64,000 bases of DNA, taken from Lactobacillus kitasatonis DSM 16761 = JCM 1039. GTDB taxonomy: Bacteria; Bacillota; Bacilli; Lactobacillales; Lactobacillaceae. Of the stretch, positions 25,606 to 34,305 are shown piece by piece. Every line of letters begins with the position of its first letter. Position 1 is the first letter of the stretch. The notes beneath the pieces are model-generated. The model had not been told where the DNA came from and searched no databases. It was given only the letters and a program-made list of their open reading frames with translations. The translations under genes and the position numbers were made by a program. The stretch is from positions 1 through 64,000 of the forward strand of contig NZ_BALU01000003.1 of assembly GCF_000615285.1 (NCBI RefSeq), in the 5' to 3' direction.

Positions 25606-27444
25606 TTGAAAACACCATTAAAAAGTCCAGTTATTTTCCCAGTTAAATACGATATGGCTACAGCTAGCGAACTTAATAATCAAATCCGTAAAAAATATGA
25701 TAATGATGCCAAGAAACAAGCACTCCTTATTGAATATCCAACAGTTTATATAATTAATAATACATCTGTTAAAAATAAGGATTATACAGTCTATGTTGGT
25801 GAAACTAATGATATTCAACGCCGGACTTTACAACATCTCGATTCAGATCCTAAAGAACGAGAAGATTTTTTTGATCTAAAAAACTCTAAGAATGTTCAAA
25901 TGTATGTAATTGGACATGAGCATTTTAATAAATCAATGACATTAGATATTGAAAATAGATTAATGCAATATCTAAGTAGTGTGCCAGCGGTGAAACATTT
26001 AAATAATCGCCGACACAATGATCAAAATAAATATTACGATTCTGATGAATTTGATGATTTATTCAATAAGGTTTGGAAAAAGTTAGGAAAATATGATCAT
26101 ACGCTTTTCCCAGCACAAAGTATTTTGGAATCATCCGCTTTGTTTAAAGCGTCTCCTTTTAATAAATTGACAAATGAACAACTTGAAGCAAAAGCAGAGA
26201 TAATTGAGAAAATAAATTTAGCTTTATATGAACAAAAAAATAAAGAGCAAGAAGACGGTCAATTAATCCTGGTAGAAGGGGATGCAGGTTCTGGTAAAAC
26301 TGTATTAATGAGTAATATTTTTTATGATGTAGTTCATGAAAATCAACTAACATCTAAAGAAGAGAATACAAAGTCTGATAGTCAACGATTAACAGTTTCA
26401 ATGCTGGTTAATCAAAAAGAACAGCTTAAAGTTTACGAAGAAATTTCTAAGAAGTTATTTGGTAAAGATGATAACGTCAATGTTGAAAAGCCAGTAACTT
26501 TCATAAAGAAAACAGATCCTAAGCAGAAAGTAGATATTGTTTTAGTAGATGAAGCACATTTATTACTAACTCAACGAAGTCAGTCTTATTCCAATGATAA
26601 GCGACATCCCGAAATTCAAGTTGGTACTAATATGCTGAAGGATATTTTGAAAAGAGCCAAAGTGGTAATGGCTGTTTTTGATCCTAAGCAATTTCTATCA
26701 ACAAATACTATATGGACAAAGTCACAATTTGAACAATTAGAAGATAAAACTGGAAAAGAAAATATAATTCACTTGCATAACCAGATGAGAATAGATGCTT
26801 CTATGGCAACCATTACATGGATTCGCAATCTGATTGATAAAGGTATTGTTGGAAAAATTCCTAGGGATGAAAAATATCAAATAAAAATCTTTAGTGATCC
26901 CGCAAAAATGCAAAAGGCTATCGAAAGTAAGAATCAAGATCAAGAAAATGGGATTAGTCGTATGGTTGCAACTTTTGATTGGGAGTATTCTGGAGGTAAA
27001 AGAAAGCTTCCAATGGGGCAAGATTATTGGGAAGTTTCAGAAGATAATTGGAGAATGCCATGGAATTATGAAATAAATAGACGTGATTCATATGAAAAAT
27101 CGCATCGAACTCAAGGTCATGTAAAATACAGCGATCAGTCATGGGCGGAAAAAGATTATACTATTAATGAAATTGGCTCAACATATACTGTCCAAGGTTT
27201 TGATCTAAATTACGTTGGAGTTGAACTGGGACCGTCTGTTAAGTATCGTAATGGTAAAATAGTTCATGATGCCTCTTTAAGCAAAAATACTAATGCCACT
27301 CAAAAAAGAGATTCAAATAAAAGTTACGCAGATGAATTATTAAAAAATGAGTTTAATGTATTACTAACTAGAGGAGTGCATGGTTTATATATACATGCAG
27401 TTGATCCAGTACTTCAAAGGGCTTTAGAAAATGCTGCAAAATAG
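25606..27444 (+). CDS. GIY-YIG nuclease fused to DUF2075 helicase-like ATPase (putative defence effector)
   Basis: 612 residues, TTG start with TAGGAG upstream. Residues 45-80 form a GIY-YIG nuclease core (PTVYIINNTS ... YTVYVGETNDIQRRTLQHL). Residues 220-600 form a DUF2075 superfamily-1-like ATPase with Walker A (GDAGSGKT), Walker B (DIVLVDEAHLLL), QMR-type motif IV (LHNQMRID) and a C-terminal motif VI-like LLTRGVHGLYIH. The combination is known in phage-defence gene neighbourhoods, but a biochemical role is not established. It would cut and translocate nucleic acid. Intact, with a terminator after it. Confidence 0.85.
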   Translation: MKTPLKSPVIFPVKYDMATASELNNQIRKKYDNDAKKQALLIEYPTVYIINNTSVKNKDYTVYVGETNDIQRRTLQHLDSDPKEREDFFDLKNSKNVQMYVIGHEHFNKSMTLDIENRLMQYLSSVPAVKHLNNRRHNDQNKYYDSDEFDDLFNKVWKKLGKYDHTLFPAQSILESSALFKASPFNKLTNEQLEAKAEIIEKINLALYEQKNKEQEDGQLILVEGDAGSGKTVLMSNIFYDVVHENQLTSKEENTKSDSQRLTVSMLVNQKEQLKVYEEISKKLFGKDDNVNVEKPVTFIKKTDPKQKVDIVLVDEAHLLLTQRSQSYSNDKRHPEIQVGTNMLKDILKRAKVVMAVFDPKQFLSTNTIWTKSQFEQLEDKTGKENIIHLHNQMRIDASMATITWIRNLIDKGIVGKIPRDEKYQIKIFSDPAKMQKAIESKNQDQENGISRMVATFDWEYSGGKRKLPMGQDYWEVSEDNWRMPWNYEINRRDSYEKSHRTQGHVKYSDQSWAEKDYTINEIGSTYTVQGFDLNYVGVELGPSVKYRNGKIVHDASLSKNTNATQKRDSNKSYADELLKNEFNVLLTRGVHGLYIHAVDPVLQRALENAAK

Positions 27445-27490
27445 AGAATAGATTTCCTTTCAAATATCCAACTTATTATATCTATACTAA

Positions 27491-27525
27491 AAATGATCCC
27501 AACTCAACGGCGAGGATCATTTTTC
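27491..27525 (+). terminator. Intrinsic terminator of helicase gene
   Basis: AAATGATCC (27491-27499) and GGATCATTT (27514-27522) form a perfect 9-bp stem followed by TTC. Confidence 0.8.
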
Positions 27526-27526
27526 T

Positions 27527-27888
27527 GGCTCTTTGTCAAATGGTGTTGATAAAAGTCAATTAAAAATTAAATAATAGGAAAAGGCATTAGGCTGCTAAAT
27601 AGTAGTCTGATGCTTTTTCTTTAATAATGGCATCCTTTTTTTCTAGCTTGATTCTGGTTACTAGATGATTGAAGTTAGCGTAACCGTAGGCAGTACGTTC
27701 AATCTGTTTAATCTTACGGTTGGTTCCTTCATGGCAACCGTTTGATTCATCGAACTTAGCAGCGTTGAGAATATCATGTAGATTACGTTTGAAAGTATTT
27801 AAAGTGGTGTGCATCATATTGCCAACATGATCTTTGCTTTGAATTAGGCTTCGTAGCTTCTTGGTATCTCTATCTTTTTGCAAGTTTA
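27527..27888 (-). mobile_element. ISL3-family insertion sequence, 3' remnant
   Basis: The right end begins at GGCTCTTTGTCAAATGGTGT, which has the look of an ISL3-family terminal repeat, and includes the last 98 codons of the transposase on the minus strand. The other end is missing: the element runs into the middle of luxS at about 27888. So an insertion was followed by a deletion that removed most of the IS and the 5' part of luxS. Confidence 0.8.
27587..27883 (-). pseudogene. ISL3-family transposase, C-terminal fragment
   Basis: 98 codons ending with NRKIKQIERTAYGYANFNHLV, the well-conserved ISL3 transposase tail, preceded by SNGCHEGTNRKIK (the catalytic glutamate region, normally SNGxxEGxNRKIK; here the residue pattern is altered to CHEGT). 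The N-terminal zinc-finger and DDE domains are gone. Not functional. Confidence 0.85.
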
Positions 27889-28173
27889 CTCCGCGATCGT
27901 CTTGACGGCGTTATCGATTGTTCGCCATTCGGCTGTCGGACTGGTTTTCACTTGATCGTTTGGGGCGAGCATTCAACTACTGAAGTTGCAAAAGCTCTTA
28001 AGTCCTCACTTGAAGAAATTCGCGATACCGTCACTTTGGAAGACGTTCCAGGAACCACGATTAAGACCTGTGGTAACTATCGCGATCACTCACTCTTTAC
28101 TGCAAAAGAATGGTGTCGTGATATCCTTGAAGAAGGCATCAGTGACGATCCATTTGAACGTCATGTCATCTAA
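27889..28173 (+). pseudogene. luxS: S-ribosylhomocysteine lyase LuxS, 5'-truncated
   Basis: The reading frame opens at the IS junction and reads [21 protein letters not shown], then [33 protein letters not shown] and [11 protein letters not shown]. This is the C-terminal 94 or so residues of LuxS, including the GCRTGF motif (catalytic Cys) and [10 protein letters not shown]. The N-terminal third, including the zinc-binding HxxEH, has been removed by the ISL3 remnant. LuxS converts S-ribosylhomocysteine to homocysteine and the AI-2 precursor; this copy cannot work. A terminator follows. Confidence 0.9.
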
Positions 28174-28193
28174 GTCGGTTAATTATTAAGATT

Positions 28194-28222
28194 AAGCTAG
28201 GTTTTTGCACCTAGCTTTTTTT
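28194..28222 (+). terminator. luxS: luxS terminator
   Basis: AAGCTAGGT pairs with ACCTAGCTT and is followed by TTTTT. Confidence 0.85.
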
Positions 28223-28243
28223 AATGCTTTCATTTTGTTATAC

Positions 28244-28257
28244 TGAAAACGTATTCA
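28244..28257 (+). promoter_or_regulatory. cre-like site upstream of HAD phosphatase
   Basis: TGAAAACGTATTCA matches the CcpA consensus TGWAARCGYTWNCW at 13 of 14 positions, 23 bases before the ATG. Confidence 0.4.
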
Positions 28258-28280
28258 ATTTAGAAAGATGTGAATTTTTT

Positions 28281-29096
28281 ATGTATAAACTAATTGCCTG
28301 TGATCTTGATGAAACTTTGATTGATGATGATGCGCATGTCTGTCAGCGTAATGTCGATGCGATTAAAGCAGCGACAAAGCTGGGCGTGAAGTTTGTCCCA
28401 GCAACTGGACGCGGCTATCGAGCAATTGAGAAGACGCTGGCAGAGATCGGTCTGAAGGATAAGGCAAATGAGTATGTGATTTCTTTTAACGGGGGATGCA
28501 TTACTGAGAATAAGGATAATCAAATTATGAAGTTTCAAGGCTTGGACTTTGCTAAAGCCGACGAACTTTATCGTCTTGGTTTAAAATTCAATGTCTGCAT
28601 CCACGTATATACCAAGGATATGGTTTATGTCTATAACGCAGATGAAGATGAAATCAGGTATCTGAAACTACGTCACGTTTACAAGATTATTGATGAACCA
28701 AATCTTGACTTCTTAAAGGGACAAGACATCGCCAAAGTTTTATACGGTAGTACTGATGTGCCATATTTAGAAAAGATAGCTATTGAAATTAGCAATAGTA
28801 CCAATGATCTCGACGTGTCATATTCTTCCAACCGTTATCTTGAGTTCAACCATCAAGGCGTCAACAAGGGTGAAGGCTTGCTTTGGCTTGCTGATAAGCT
28901 TGGCATCAAGCCTGAAGAGACGATGGCCTTAGGCGATAACTTTAACGATCTTTCTATGATTAAAGCAGCCGGATTGGGTGTTGGCGTGGCTAATGTTAAC
29001 CCTAAGATGAAAGACGACTGTGACTATATTACCAAAGCCAATAACAATCAAGGCGGCGTTGGTGAGGCAATTGAAAAATTTGTTTTAGAAAAGTGA
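28281..29096 (+). CDS. HAD-superfamily Cof-type phosphatase
   Basis: 271 residues from ATG 28281 (the frame is open further upstream but those codons overlap the cre-like site). HAD motif I is CDLDETLIDDD, motif II is FNGG-like SFNGGC, and motif III/IV is GDNFNDLSMIKAAGLGVGVAN near the C-terminus, the Cof/YidA signature. These cytosolic enzymes remove phosphate from sugar phosphates or nucleotides with broad specificity. Single gene upstream of a secreted protein. Confidence 0.9.
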   Translation: MYKLIACDLDETLIDDDAHVCQRNVDAIKAATKLGVKFVPATGRGYRAIEKTLAEIGLKDKANEYVISFNGGCITENKDNQIMKFQGLDFAKADELYRLGLKFNVCIHVYTKDMVYVYNADEDEIRYLKLRHVYKIIDEPNLDFLKGQDIAKVLYGSTDVPYLEKIAIEISNSTNDLDVSYSSNRYLEFNHQGVNKGEGLLWLADKLGIKPEETMALGDNFNDLSMIKAAGLGVGVANVNPKMKDDCDYITKANNNQGGVGEAIEKFVLEK

Positions 29097-29110
29097 TGAG
29101 GTAAAGATAG

Positions 29111-30292
29111 ATGAAATTTAACAAGAAAATCCTAATGATTTCTGCTGCAACTTTGATGTTGGTTAGTCCTGTAGCAAGTTTGGCTAATGCAAATACTATT
29201 TCTGCAGCAAGCGTAAAGAAGGTTTCATACGCAAAGCAGACCACTGTGACGGTTAAGAAAAAGACGCCACAATTGTTCATGGCAACTGGCGGCCGTGCTT
29301 TAACCACTGGTAAGTACTACAAGAAAGGTCAAAAGTTGACTGTTGATCAATTAGGCGGCATGAATATTTTAGCTAATAGTTCTCCAGATGCTTACCACAT
29401 TAAGGGCACCGATTATTATGTTTGGGCTAAGGACGTTAAAGCAAAGCATGCCTTACAAGATATCGATTATACAAGTCGTGGTTTGACTACAGTGCGGACC
29501 AATAAGTCTAAGGCGCCACTTTACTCATTTGACGCTGAAAAGTCTACTCCAGCTGGCTATGCCTTTATGAAGGGGACTGATTTTAAAGTTAATGGTGCAA
29601 TGTACTTGTACAATGCTAAAACTGACAAGAGCGAATTGTACTACCATTTGACTAATCATTATCACACCATGGCTAATTTGAAGACATCACCGGATTTCCC
29701 TAACAGATTTAATACGGAGCTAGTTGATACTGGGGATGCTTTTGTGAAGGCTAGCGATGTTAATTTCTTTTCTGGCAAGAAGTTGAAGCCAATTAACACA
29801 GCTGCTTCCGCAAAAGATGGTAGCAAGATTGCTATTTTAGAAAACCAGGAAGCTGACTTGAAGGATTTACTTGGCAAAGTAGATAGTGTCAAGAATTCAG
29901 TTAAATACAAGTTGTCTAGTTCTCTCAAGCGTGACAATTACGATCTAGCTGTGAGGGATGCACAAACTCAGGTTAACTCAAGAAAGTTAATGTCAACTGC
30001 TGAAGCACAATACTTGATCTGGAGCCTTAAGACTTATGAAAGTGAGCTTGATGGTGCCAAGGTGAAGGTTGGCACCATGAATAAGTTGACTTCAAATGAG
30101 AAGCTCGCAATTGGTTTGTTGGTGATTTCTGTTTATGGTAAAAACACTGACAAGGAAAGCTTATATGGCTATGCCAAGTTTAATAAGGGCAATGACAAGA
30201 CCTTTACTTTAACTATTGAAGATATGCATAATCAGAATAAGGTTGTTTCAACCAAGACAATGAAAACTAGTGATTTTGCACAAAAGAGATAA
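29111..30292 (+). CDS. Secreted protein with SLAP-like N-terminal domain
   Basis: 393 residues. A signal peptide (KFNKKILMISAATLMLVSPVASLANA) is followed by a lysine/tyrosine-rich region (QTTVTVKKKTPQLFMATGGRALTTGKYYKKGQKLTVDQL) that resembles the SLAP domain binding lactobacillus cell walls. The C-terminal half is helical (ENQEADLKDLLGKVDSVKNSVKYK). It is probably surface-associated. The function is not recognisable. Starts 14 bases after the HAD gene, so may be in the same transcript. Confidence 0.8.
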   Translation: MKFNKKILMISAATLMLVSPVASLANANTISAASVKKVSYAKQTTVTVKKKTPQLFMATGGRALTTGKYYKKGQKLTVDQLGGMNILANSSPDAYHIKGTDYYVWAKDVKAKHALQDIDYTSRGLTTVRTNKSKAPLYSFDAEKSTPAGYAFMKGTDFKVNGAMYLYNAKTDKSELYYHLTNHYHTMANLKTSPDFPNRFNTELVDTGDAFVKASDVNFFSGKKLKPINTAASAKDGSKIAILENQEADLKDLLGKVDSVKNSVKYKLSSSLKRDNYDLAVRDAQTQVNSRKLMSTAEAQYLIWSLKTYESELDGAKVKVGTMNKLTSNEKLAIGLLVISVYGKNTDKESLYGYAKFNKGNDKTFTLTIEDMHNQNKVVSTKTMKTSDFAQKR

Positions 30293-30305
30293 GACGATAA
30301 AAAGA

Positions 30306-30335
30306 GGGATGTATCGATTTGATGCATCCCTTTTA
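30306..30335. terminator. Terminator between convergent genes
   Basis: GGGATGTATC pairs with GATGCATCCC, with A and T runs on either side, so it can serve both the + secreted protein and the - MFS gene. Confidence 0.8.
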
Positions 30336-30397
30336 GTTTGTTTATTTTGTTTTTATTTAATCGTTATTGCTTAATTCTTTAAGGCCTGGCAAACTCA

Positions 30398-31585
30398 TCA
30401 TAACAATGAAACTAATGATGTAGAGGCTGAAAGAAAGCCCATGACAACCGTTAAATTGTAGTGATCCATCAAGATACCGATGACAACAGATGAGAAACCA
30501 CCGATTGCACGGCCAATGTTAACGATGATGTTGTTAGCTGAAGAACGAATCTCAGTTGGGTAGAGGCGACTGATTACTGCACCGTAACCACCAAACATCC
30601 CATTTGAGAAGAAGCCCATGACTGCACCGATGATGAGTAAAGTAGCCATGTTTTGTGCAAGTGATAAAACATAAACCATGACAGCTGAACCGATCAAGAA
30701 GATGGCGAAGGCTCTACGTGGACCGAAGTGGTCGAAGATGTTACCGAAGGTCATCATACCGATGCTCATGCCGACGATAGTTGAGATCATCCAAATACTT
30801 GAGCTAGATACGTTTAAGTTCAATTGCTTTTGCACGATGGTCGGTAACCAGTTCATTAAGCCGAAGTAACCAGCGATTTGGACGGTCATCATGACCATCA
30901 AGCCTAAGCTTTGAAAAGCAAGACGTGGGGTTGAAAACATTTTTTTAATGACATCACGTAATAATGAACCTTTTTCATCTTTTTTAGCTTGGAGGAATTG
31001 ATCGCTTTCATGCAAATGTCTTCTGATAAAGACTGTTAAAATTACTGGGACAATTCCGACCAAGAATAGTGCGTGCCAGCCAGCTATTGGAATAATCCAA
31101 GCCGCAATTAATGCCGCAAAGATCGCACCGATTTGACCACCGACTGCCGCAATTGAGGTCATCTTACCAATTCTGTCGCTTTCAAAGTTTTCTGCGATTA
31201 AGGCAATGCCTACGCCATATTCACCACCGGCACCAATACCAGCGAGAAAACGTAAGGCGTAGATCTCATAGATGTTGTTGGCAAAAGCCATTAAACCGGT
31301 AGCTAGGGCGAAGATTAAAACCGTGTGTGAGAAAGTTTTAACCCGGCCAATCTTGTCGCCCAAGATGCCGAAACAAATACCACCAACTAACATTCCTAAG
31401 TTAGTGATTGAGGAGATCAACCCAGCGGCTCCACCAGAGAGGTGCAAATCCGCAATTATTGAACTCATTGCAAACGATAAAAAAAGCACATCCATGTTTT
31501 CAAGCGCAAAACCTGATGAAGTAGAGGCGATGACCCACTTCTGGTTTTTACTTAGTCCATGACTGTGTTGCGTAATATATTCCAT
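30398..31585 (-). CDS. MFS transporter (aromatic-acid/sugar-phosphate symporter type), 3' frameshift
   Basis: 395 residues from ATG 31585, chosen because GGAGG lies 7 bases upstream (an in-frame ATG at 31600 overlaps it). Eleven clear helices, GGICFGILGDKIGRVKTF (MFS loop 2-3 motif) and GIGAGGEYGVGIALIAENF point to the AAHS/sugar-porter-like MFS. The end, FLSASTSLVSLL-stop, differs from what the shifted frame gives (LYIISFIVMMSLPGLKEL to TAA at 30357), which looks like the true helix 12. A one-base indel near 30425 has removed the last helix; the protein may be inactive. Confidence 0.8.
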   Translation of the reverse strand: MEYITQHSHGLSKNQKWVIASTSSGFALENMDVLFLSFAMSSIIADLHLSGGAAGLISSITNLGMLVGGICFGILGDKIGRVKTFSHTVLIFALATGLMAFANNIYEIYALRFLAGIGAGGEYGVGIALIAENFESDRIGKMTSIAAVGGQIGAIFAALIAAWIIPIAGWHALFLVGIVPVILTVFIRRHLHESDQFLQAKKDEKGSLLRDVIKKMFSTPRLAFQSLGLMVMMTVQIAGYFGLMNWLPTIVQKQLNLNVSSSSIWMISTIVGMSIGMMTFGNIFDHFGPRRAFAIFLIGSAVMVYVLSLAQNMATLLIIGAVMGFFSNGMFGGYGAVISRLYPTEIRSSANNIIVNIGRAIGGFSSVVIGILMDHYNLTVVMGFLSASTSLVSLL

Positions 31586-31680
31586 ATTTAATTCCTCCAA
31601 AACGAATGCTCTCTGTCATCCAATTATTTCTTCGTCTGTATATGATACGCTTTTTGAATAAAGAAACAAGGGCTGCTATG

Positions 31681-31716
31681 AAAAAAGATCATCCTATCGT
31701 GCTGAAAGAATGATCT
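31681..31716 (-). terminator. Terminator of YfcC-type transporter gene
   Basis: AGATCATCC and GAATGATCT form an imperfect stem; on the minus strand it is followed by a run of six T. Confidence 0.75.
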
Positions 31717-31734
31717 GAAAACTTTGTTTTAAAT

Positions 31735-33267
31735 TTAATATACTAGCAATCCAACGCCTAATGCGACTAGACACAAGACAAATTCGATTACCAGTAATTT
31801 CCAACACCACTTGAACCATTTGTTAAAGTCGATGTTAACCATCATCAAACTCATCAAGATTAATCCGGTTGGGGCAACCAAGGAAATAAAGCCAAGGCCC
31901 CAGTTGTAGGCATCAATTACACTAGCACGGTCGATTCCAACCACATTGGCAAGTGGTGCCATGATTGGCATGGAAAGTACGGCCAAACCAGATGATGATT
32001 GAATGAAGAATCCCAGAATGATGTAGACGATAAACAGGAACCAAATGAAGATTAATGGACTCATGCCAGAAATCTGTTGGCTGAAGAAGTGCATGATGGT
32101 GTCACTGGTGTGACTGTCGTCCATAACAATGGAAACGGCTCTCGCCAACCCGATTGTTAAAGCAACACCAAGCAAATCGCTAGCACCATCAACGAAGGCT
32201 TGCACAACTTTGTGCTCGGAAAGTCCTGAGAAGATAGCCATCAAGTAGCCGGCAGTTAAGAAGACTACCGAAATTTCGGTGAAGTACCAGCCTTTTTGTT
32301 GTACACCCCAGATCATGACGATAAAGGCAATGCCGAAGATGATCAATGATAATTTTTGTTGCCAAGTAAAGTTGGCTGGTTTGTTAAAGTCGGCATCGTT
32401 TAAGTACTTTTCACGATCTTCTTCGGATTGGTCGTAAACAACAGATTTAGTAGGATCTTTACGTACCTTTTCAGCGTAGCGAATGACATATACCATACCA
32501 ACTACCGTACAGATGACCCACATGGTAATTCTGAGTGGTAAAGCTCTGGCGAAGTTAACACCGGCAGTGTTAGAAGCGATGATCGTTGAGAATGGGTTAA
32601 TGGTTGAAATCATGGTCCCAATACTCGTTCCCAGGAAGATCGTTCCTAGAACTGTCATCGTATCATACCCGGCTAGCAGGAAGACTGGAATTAGGATTGG
32701 GTACATAGCCATCGTTTCTTCGGCAAGACCAAAGGTTGTACCACCAAGAGAAATTAGCCCCATCACAAGGATGATCAACAGAACTTGCTTACCTTTGATT
32801 TTCTTAGATAAAGCCTGCATCCCCGAGTTGATCGCGCCGTTTGCGTGAACGACACCAATACATCCACCTAGGATCAAAACGAAGGCGATGATGTCGACAC
32901 TTTGAGCGATACCTTGTACCTGTGAGGTGAAGAACTGATTGATCGCCTGCCACAGGTTAGGCTTCTTTAAATTGATTCTCTCGTAAGAATTTGGAATAGC
33001 AACTGGCTTGTAGATTGTGCCATCCTTAAATTTCTTGACTGCAATGTTGACCTTGTACTTCTTTAAAGTGGCCTGAGTAGCAGGTTCTTTGTACCTTTTA
33101 CCACTTGGTCTGGTAACTACGAAATCTTTATTGCTGGTATCATAAACAATCGTCGCATAGTTACCGGCAGGAATAACAAAAGTCAATAGTTGAACAAGCA
33201 AAAGCACAATTATGATGACGGTATAGGCCGTCGGAAATTGGTGCTTTTTCTTCTTTTTAGTAGCCAT
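31735..33267 (-). CDS. YfcC-family membrane transporter (basic amino acid/C4-dicarboxylate uptake type)
   Basis: 510 residues with about 12 membrane helices and an N-terminal basic tail (ATKKKKKHQFPTAYTVI). The duplicated helical hairpins with GTTFGLAEETMAMYP and GLAVLSMPIMAPLANVVGI are characteristic of the YfcC/DcuC/ArcD family. A large extracellular loop (residues 35-105) is present. It probably exchanges arginine/ornithine or similar amino acids; the substrate is uncertain. The start follows AGGAGG by 7 bases. The 5' region contains a dyad that repeats the Shine-Dalgarno sequence (33274-33328). Confidence 0.88.
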   Translation of the reverse strand: MATKKKKKHQFPTAYTVIIIVLLLVQLLTFVIPAGNYATIVYDTSNKDFVVTRPSGKRYKEPATQATLKKYKVNIAVKKFKDGTIYKPVAIPNSYERINLKKPNLWQAINQFFTSQVQGIAQSVDIIAFVLILGGCIGVVHANGAINSGMQALSKKIKGKQVLLIILVMGLISLGGTTFGLAEETMAMYPILIPVFLLAGYDTMTVLGTIFLGTSIGTMISTINPFSTIIASNTAGVNFARALPLRITMWVICTVVGMVYVIRYAEKVRKDPTKSVVYDQSEEDREKYLNDADFNKPANFTWQQKLSLIIFGIAFIVMIWGVQQKGWYFTEISVVFLTAGYLMAIFSGLSEHKVVQAFVDGASDLLGVALTIGLARAVSIVMDDSHTSDTIMHFFSQQISGMSPLIFIWFLFIVYIILGFFIQSSSGLAVLSMPIMAPLANVVGIDRASVIDAYNWGLGFISLVAPTGLILMSLMMVNIDFNKWFKWCWKLLVIEFVLCLVALGVGLLVY

Positions 33268-33273
33268 AATAAA

Positions 33274-33328
33274 ACCTCCTTACTTGTATAACTGTTGATT
33301 TATAGTTTTATTATACAGTTAAGGAGGT
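33274..33328. repeat. Dyad carrying Shine-Dalgarno and its complement upstream of the YfcC gene
   Basis: ACCTCCTTACTTGTATA (33274-33290) and TATACAGTTAAGGAGGT (33312-33328) pair at 15 of 17 positions. On the minus strand the gene-proximal arm contains the AAGGAGGT ribosome site. A TATAAT on the minus strand (33310-33315) overlaps the other arm, so that arm may lie at or upstream of the transcription start. Confidence 0.6.
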
Positions 33329-33360
33329 ATCTTTTGATAGCGATTTCATATAAATATAAT

Positions 33361-33383
33361 AAAAAAGCCGAGCTTAACTCGAC
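33361..33383 (-). terminator. Terminator of the surface protein gene
   Basis: Minus-strand GTCGAG-TTAA-GCTCGGC followed by TTTTTT. Confidence 0.75.
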
Positions 33384-33390
33384 CTTCTTG

Positions 33391-34170
33391 TTATTCAGCG
33401 TGTTTACCGCGATTTCTGTGCCAGAACTTGCGTGGAATACAGATTGCGGCGATTACTATAATCACCAATGGAGTAACCACGAATTTCAAGATGTTGCTGT
33501 TACGTTCAGCTTGTACATTAGCATGATTTTTGGCAGTAGCAGGTTTGTTCTTCTTACTTGTTGCCTTTTTCTTATTAGGCTTACTGCTGGTAGCTGCCTT
33601 ACTTGGACTAGCATTTTGCTTTTTGTTTAAATTAGAAGTAGCAGAATTTGGCATCTTGTGTTGGTGACGCCATTTGTCTGTTTTCTTGATTGCTAAATGG
33701 TTGTTGTGATTATCCTTTGTTACATTCTGTGAATGTTGTTGATTATGGATAGTGGTTGTGCTATTACTATCCTTTTTATTTGGCAAATAGTAGGCACAAT
33801 CGATGTAGGTGACACCACTTGGATTGTTAGGATCAACTTCAAGGGCACGTCCACCATAAGGGGGATTGCCAGCTATCTCAAAGTCACCAATTCTCTCTGG
33901 TAATTGCCCCATGTTAAAGAATTGCCGCTCAGGGACACCGTTAACCACTTTTACCGTATCGGCATACATGACTTGTAAGGTTTGACCAGTATATTGATTT
34001 ATGCAACGCCAATATAATGATTGGTAGGTTACATTTTGTTTATTTGTTTCAGATGTTTGTGGTTGATTAGTTTGATCATTTTCATCAGCTAAAGCTGGAG
34101 TAGTCGTTAAAAGCAGGGCAGCTGGTAACACTGCACACAGTTTGATGAGGAATTTTCTTTTGTTTAACAT
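33391..34170 (-). CDS. Secreted, membrane-anchored protein of unknown function
   Basis: 259 residues from ATG 34170 (GAGG 8 bases upstream; an in-frame GTG at 34179 is less well placed). Signal peptide (NKRKFLIKLCAVLPAALLLTTTPALA), an extracellular domain (YQSLYWRCINQYTGQTLQVMY ... TYIDCAYYLPN), a long Asn/Lys/Ser-rich linker and a C-terminal membrane helix (ILKFVVTPLVIIVIAAICI) with a basic tail. There is no LPxTG motif, so anchoring is by the helix. Function unknown. Confidence 0.8.
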   Translation of the reverse strand: MLNKRKFLIKLCAVLPAALLLTTTPALADENDQTNQPQTSETNKQNVTYQSLYWRCINQYTGQTLQVMYADTVKVVNGVPERQFFNMGQLPERIGDFEIAGNPPYGGRALEVDPNNPSGVTYIDCAYYLPNKKDSNSTTTIHNQQHSQNVTKDNHNNHLAIKKTDKWRHQHKMPNSATSNLNKKQNASPSKAATSSKPNKKKATSKKNKPATAKNHANVQAERNSNILKFVVTPLVIIVIAAICIPRKFWHRNRGKHAE

Positions 34171-34274
34171 TTGTCTCACCTCTAAATAATAACGCTTACT
34201 TTCTACTTAATTTTAGCGATAACTTTCGATGAATACAAGTTAAGAATAAGCAAAGATTATAGTAAAATAACTAA

Positions 34275-34288
34275 TGAAAGCGATTTTA
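34275..34288 (+). promoter_or_regulatory. Weak cre-like site
   Basis: TGAAAGCGATTTTA matches the CcpA consensus at 12 of 14 positions, 18 bases before the ATG at 34306. Confidence 0.3.
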
Positions 34289-34305
34289 CAAAGGAGAGAC
34301 AAATT

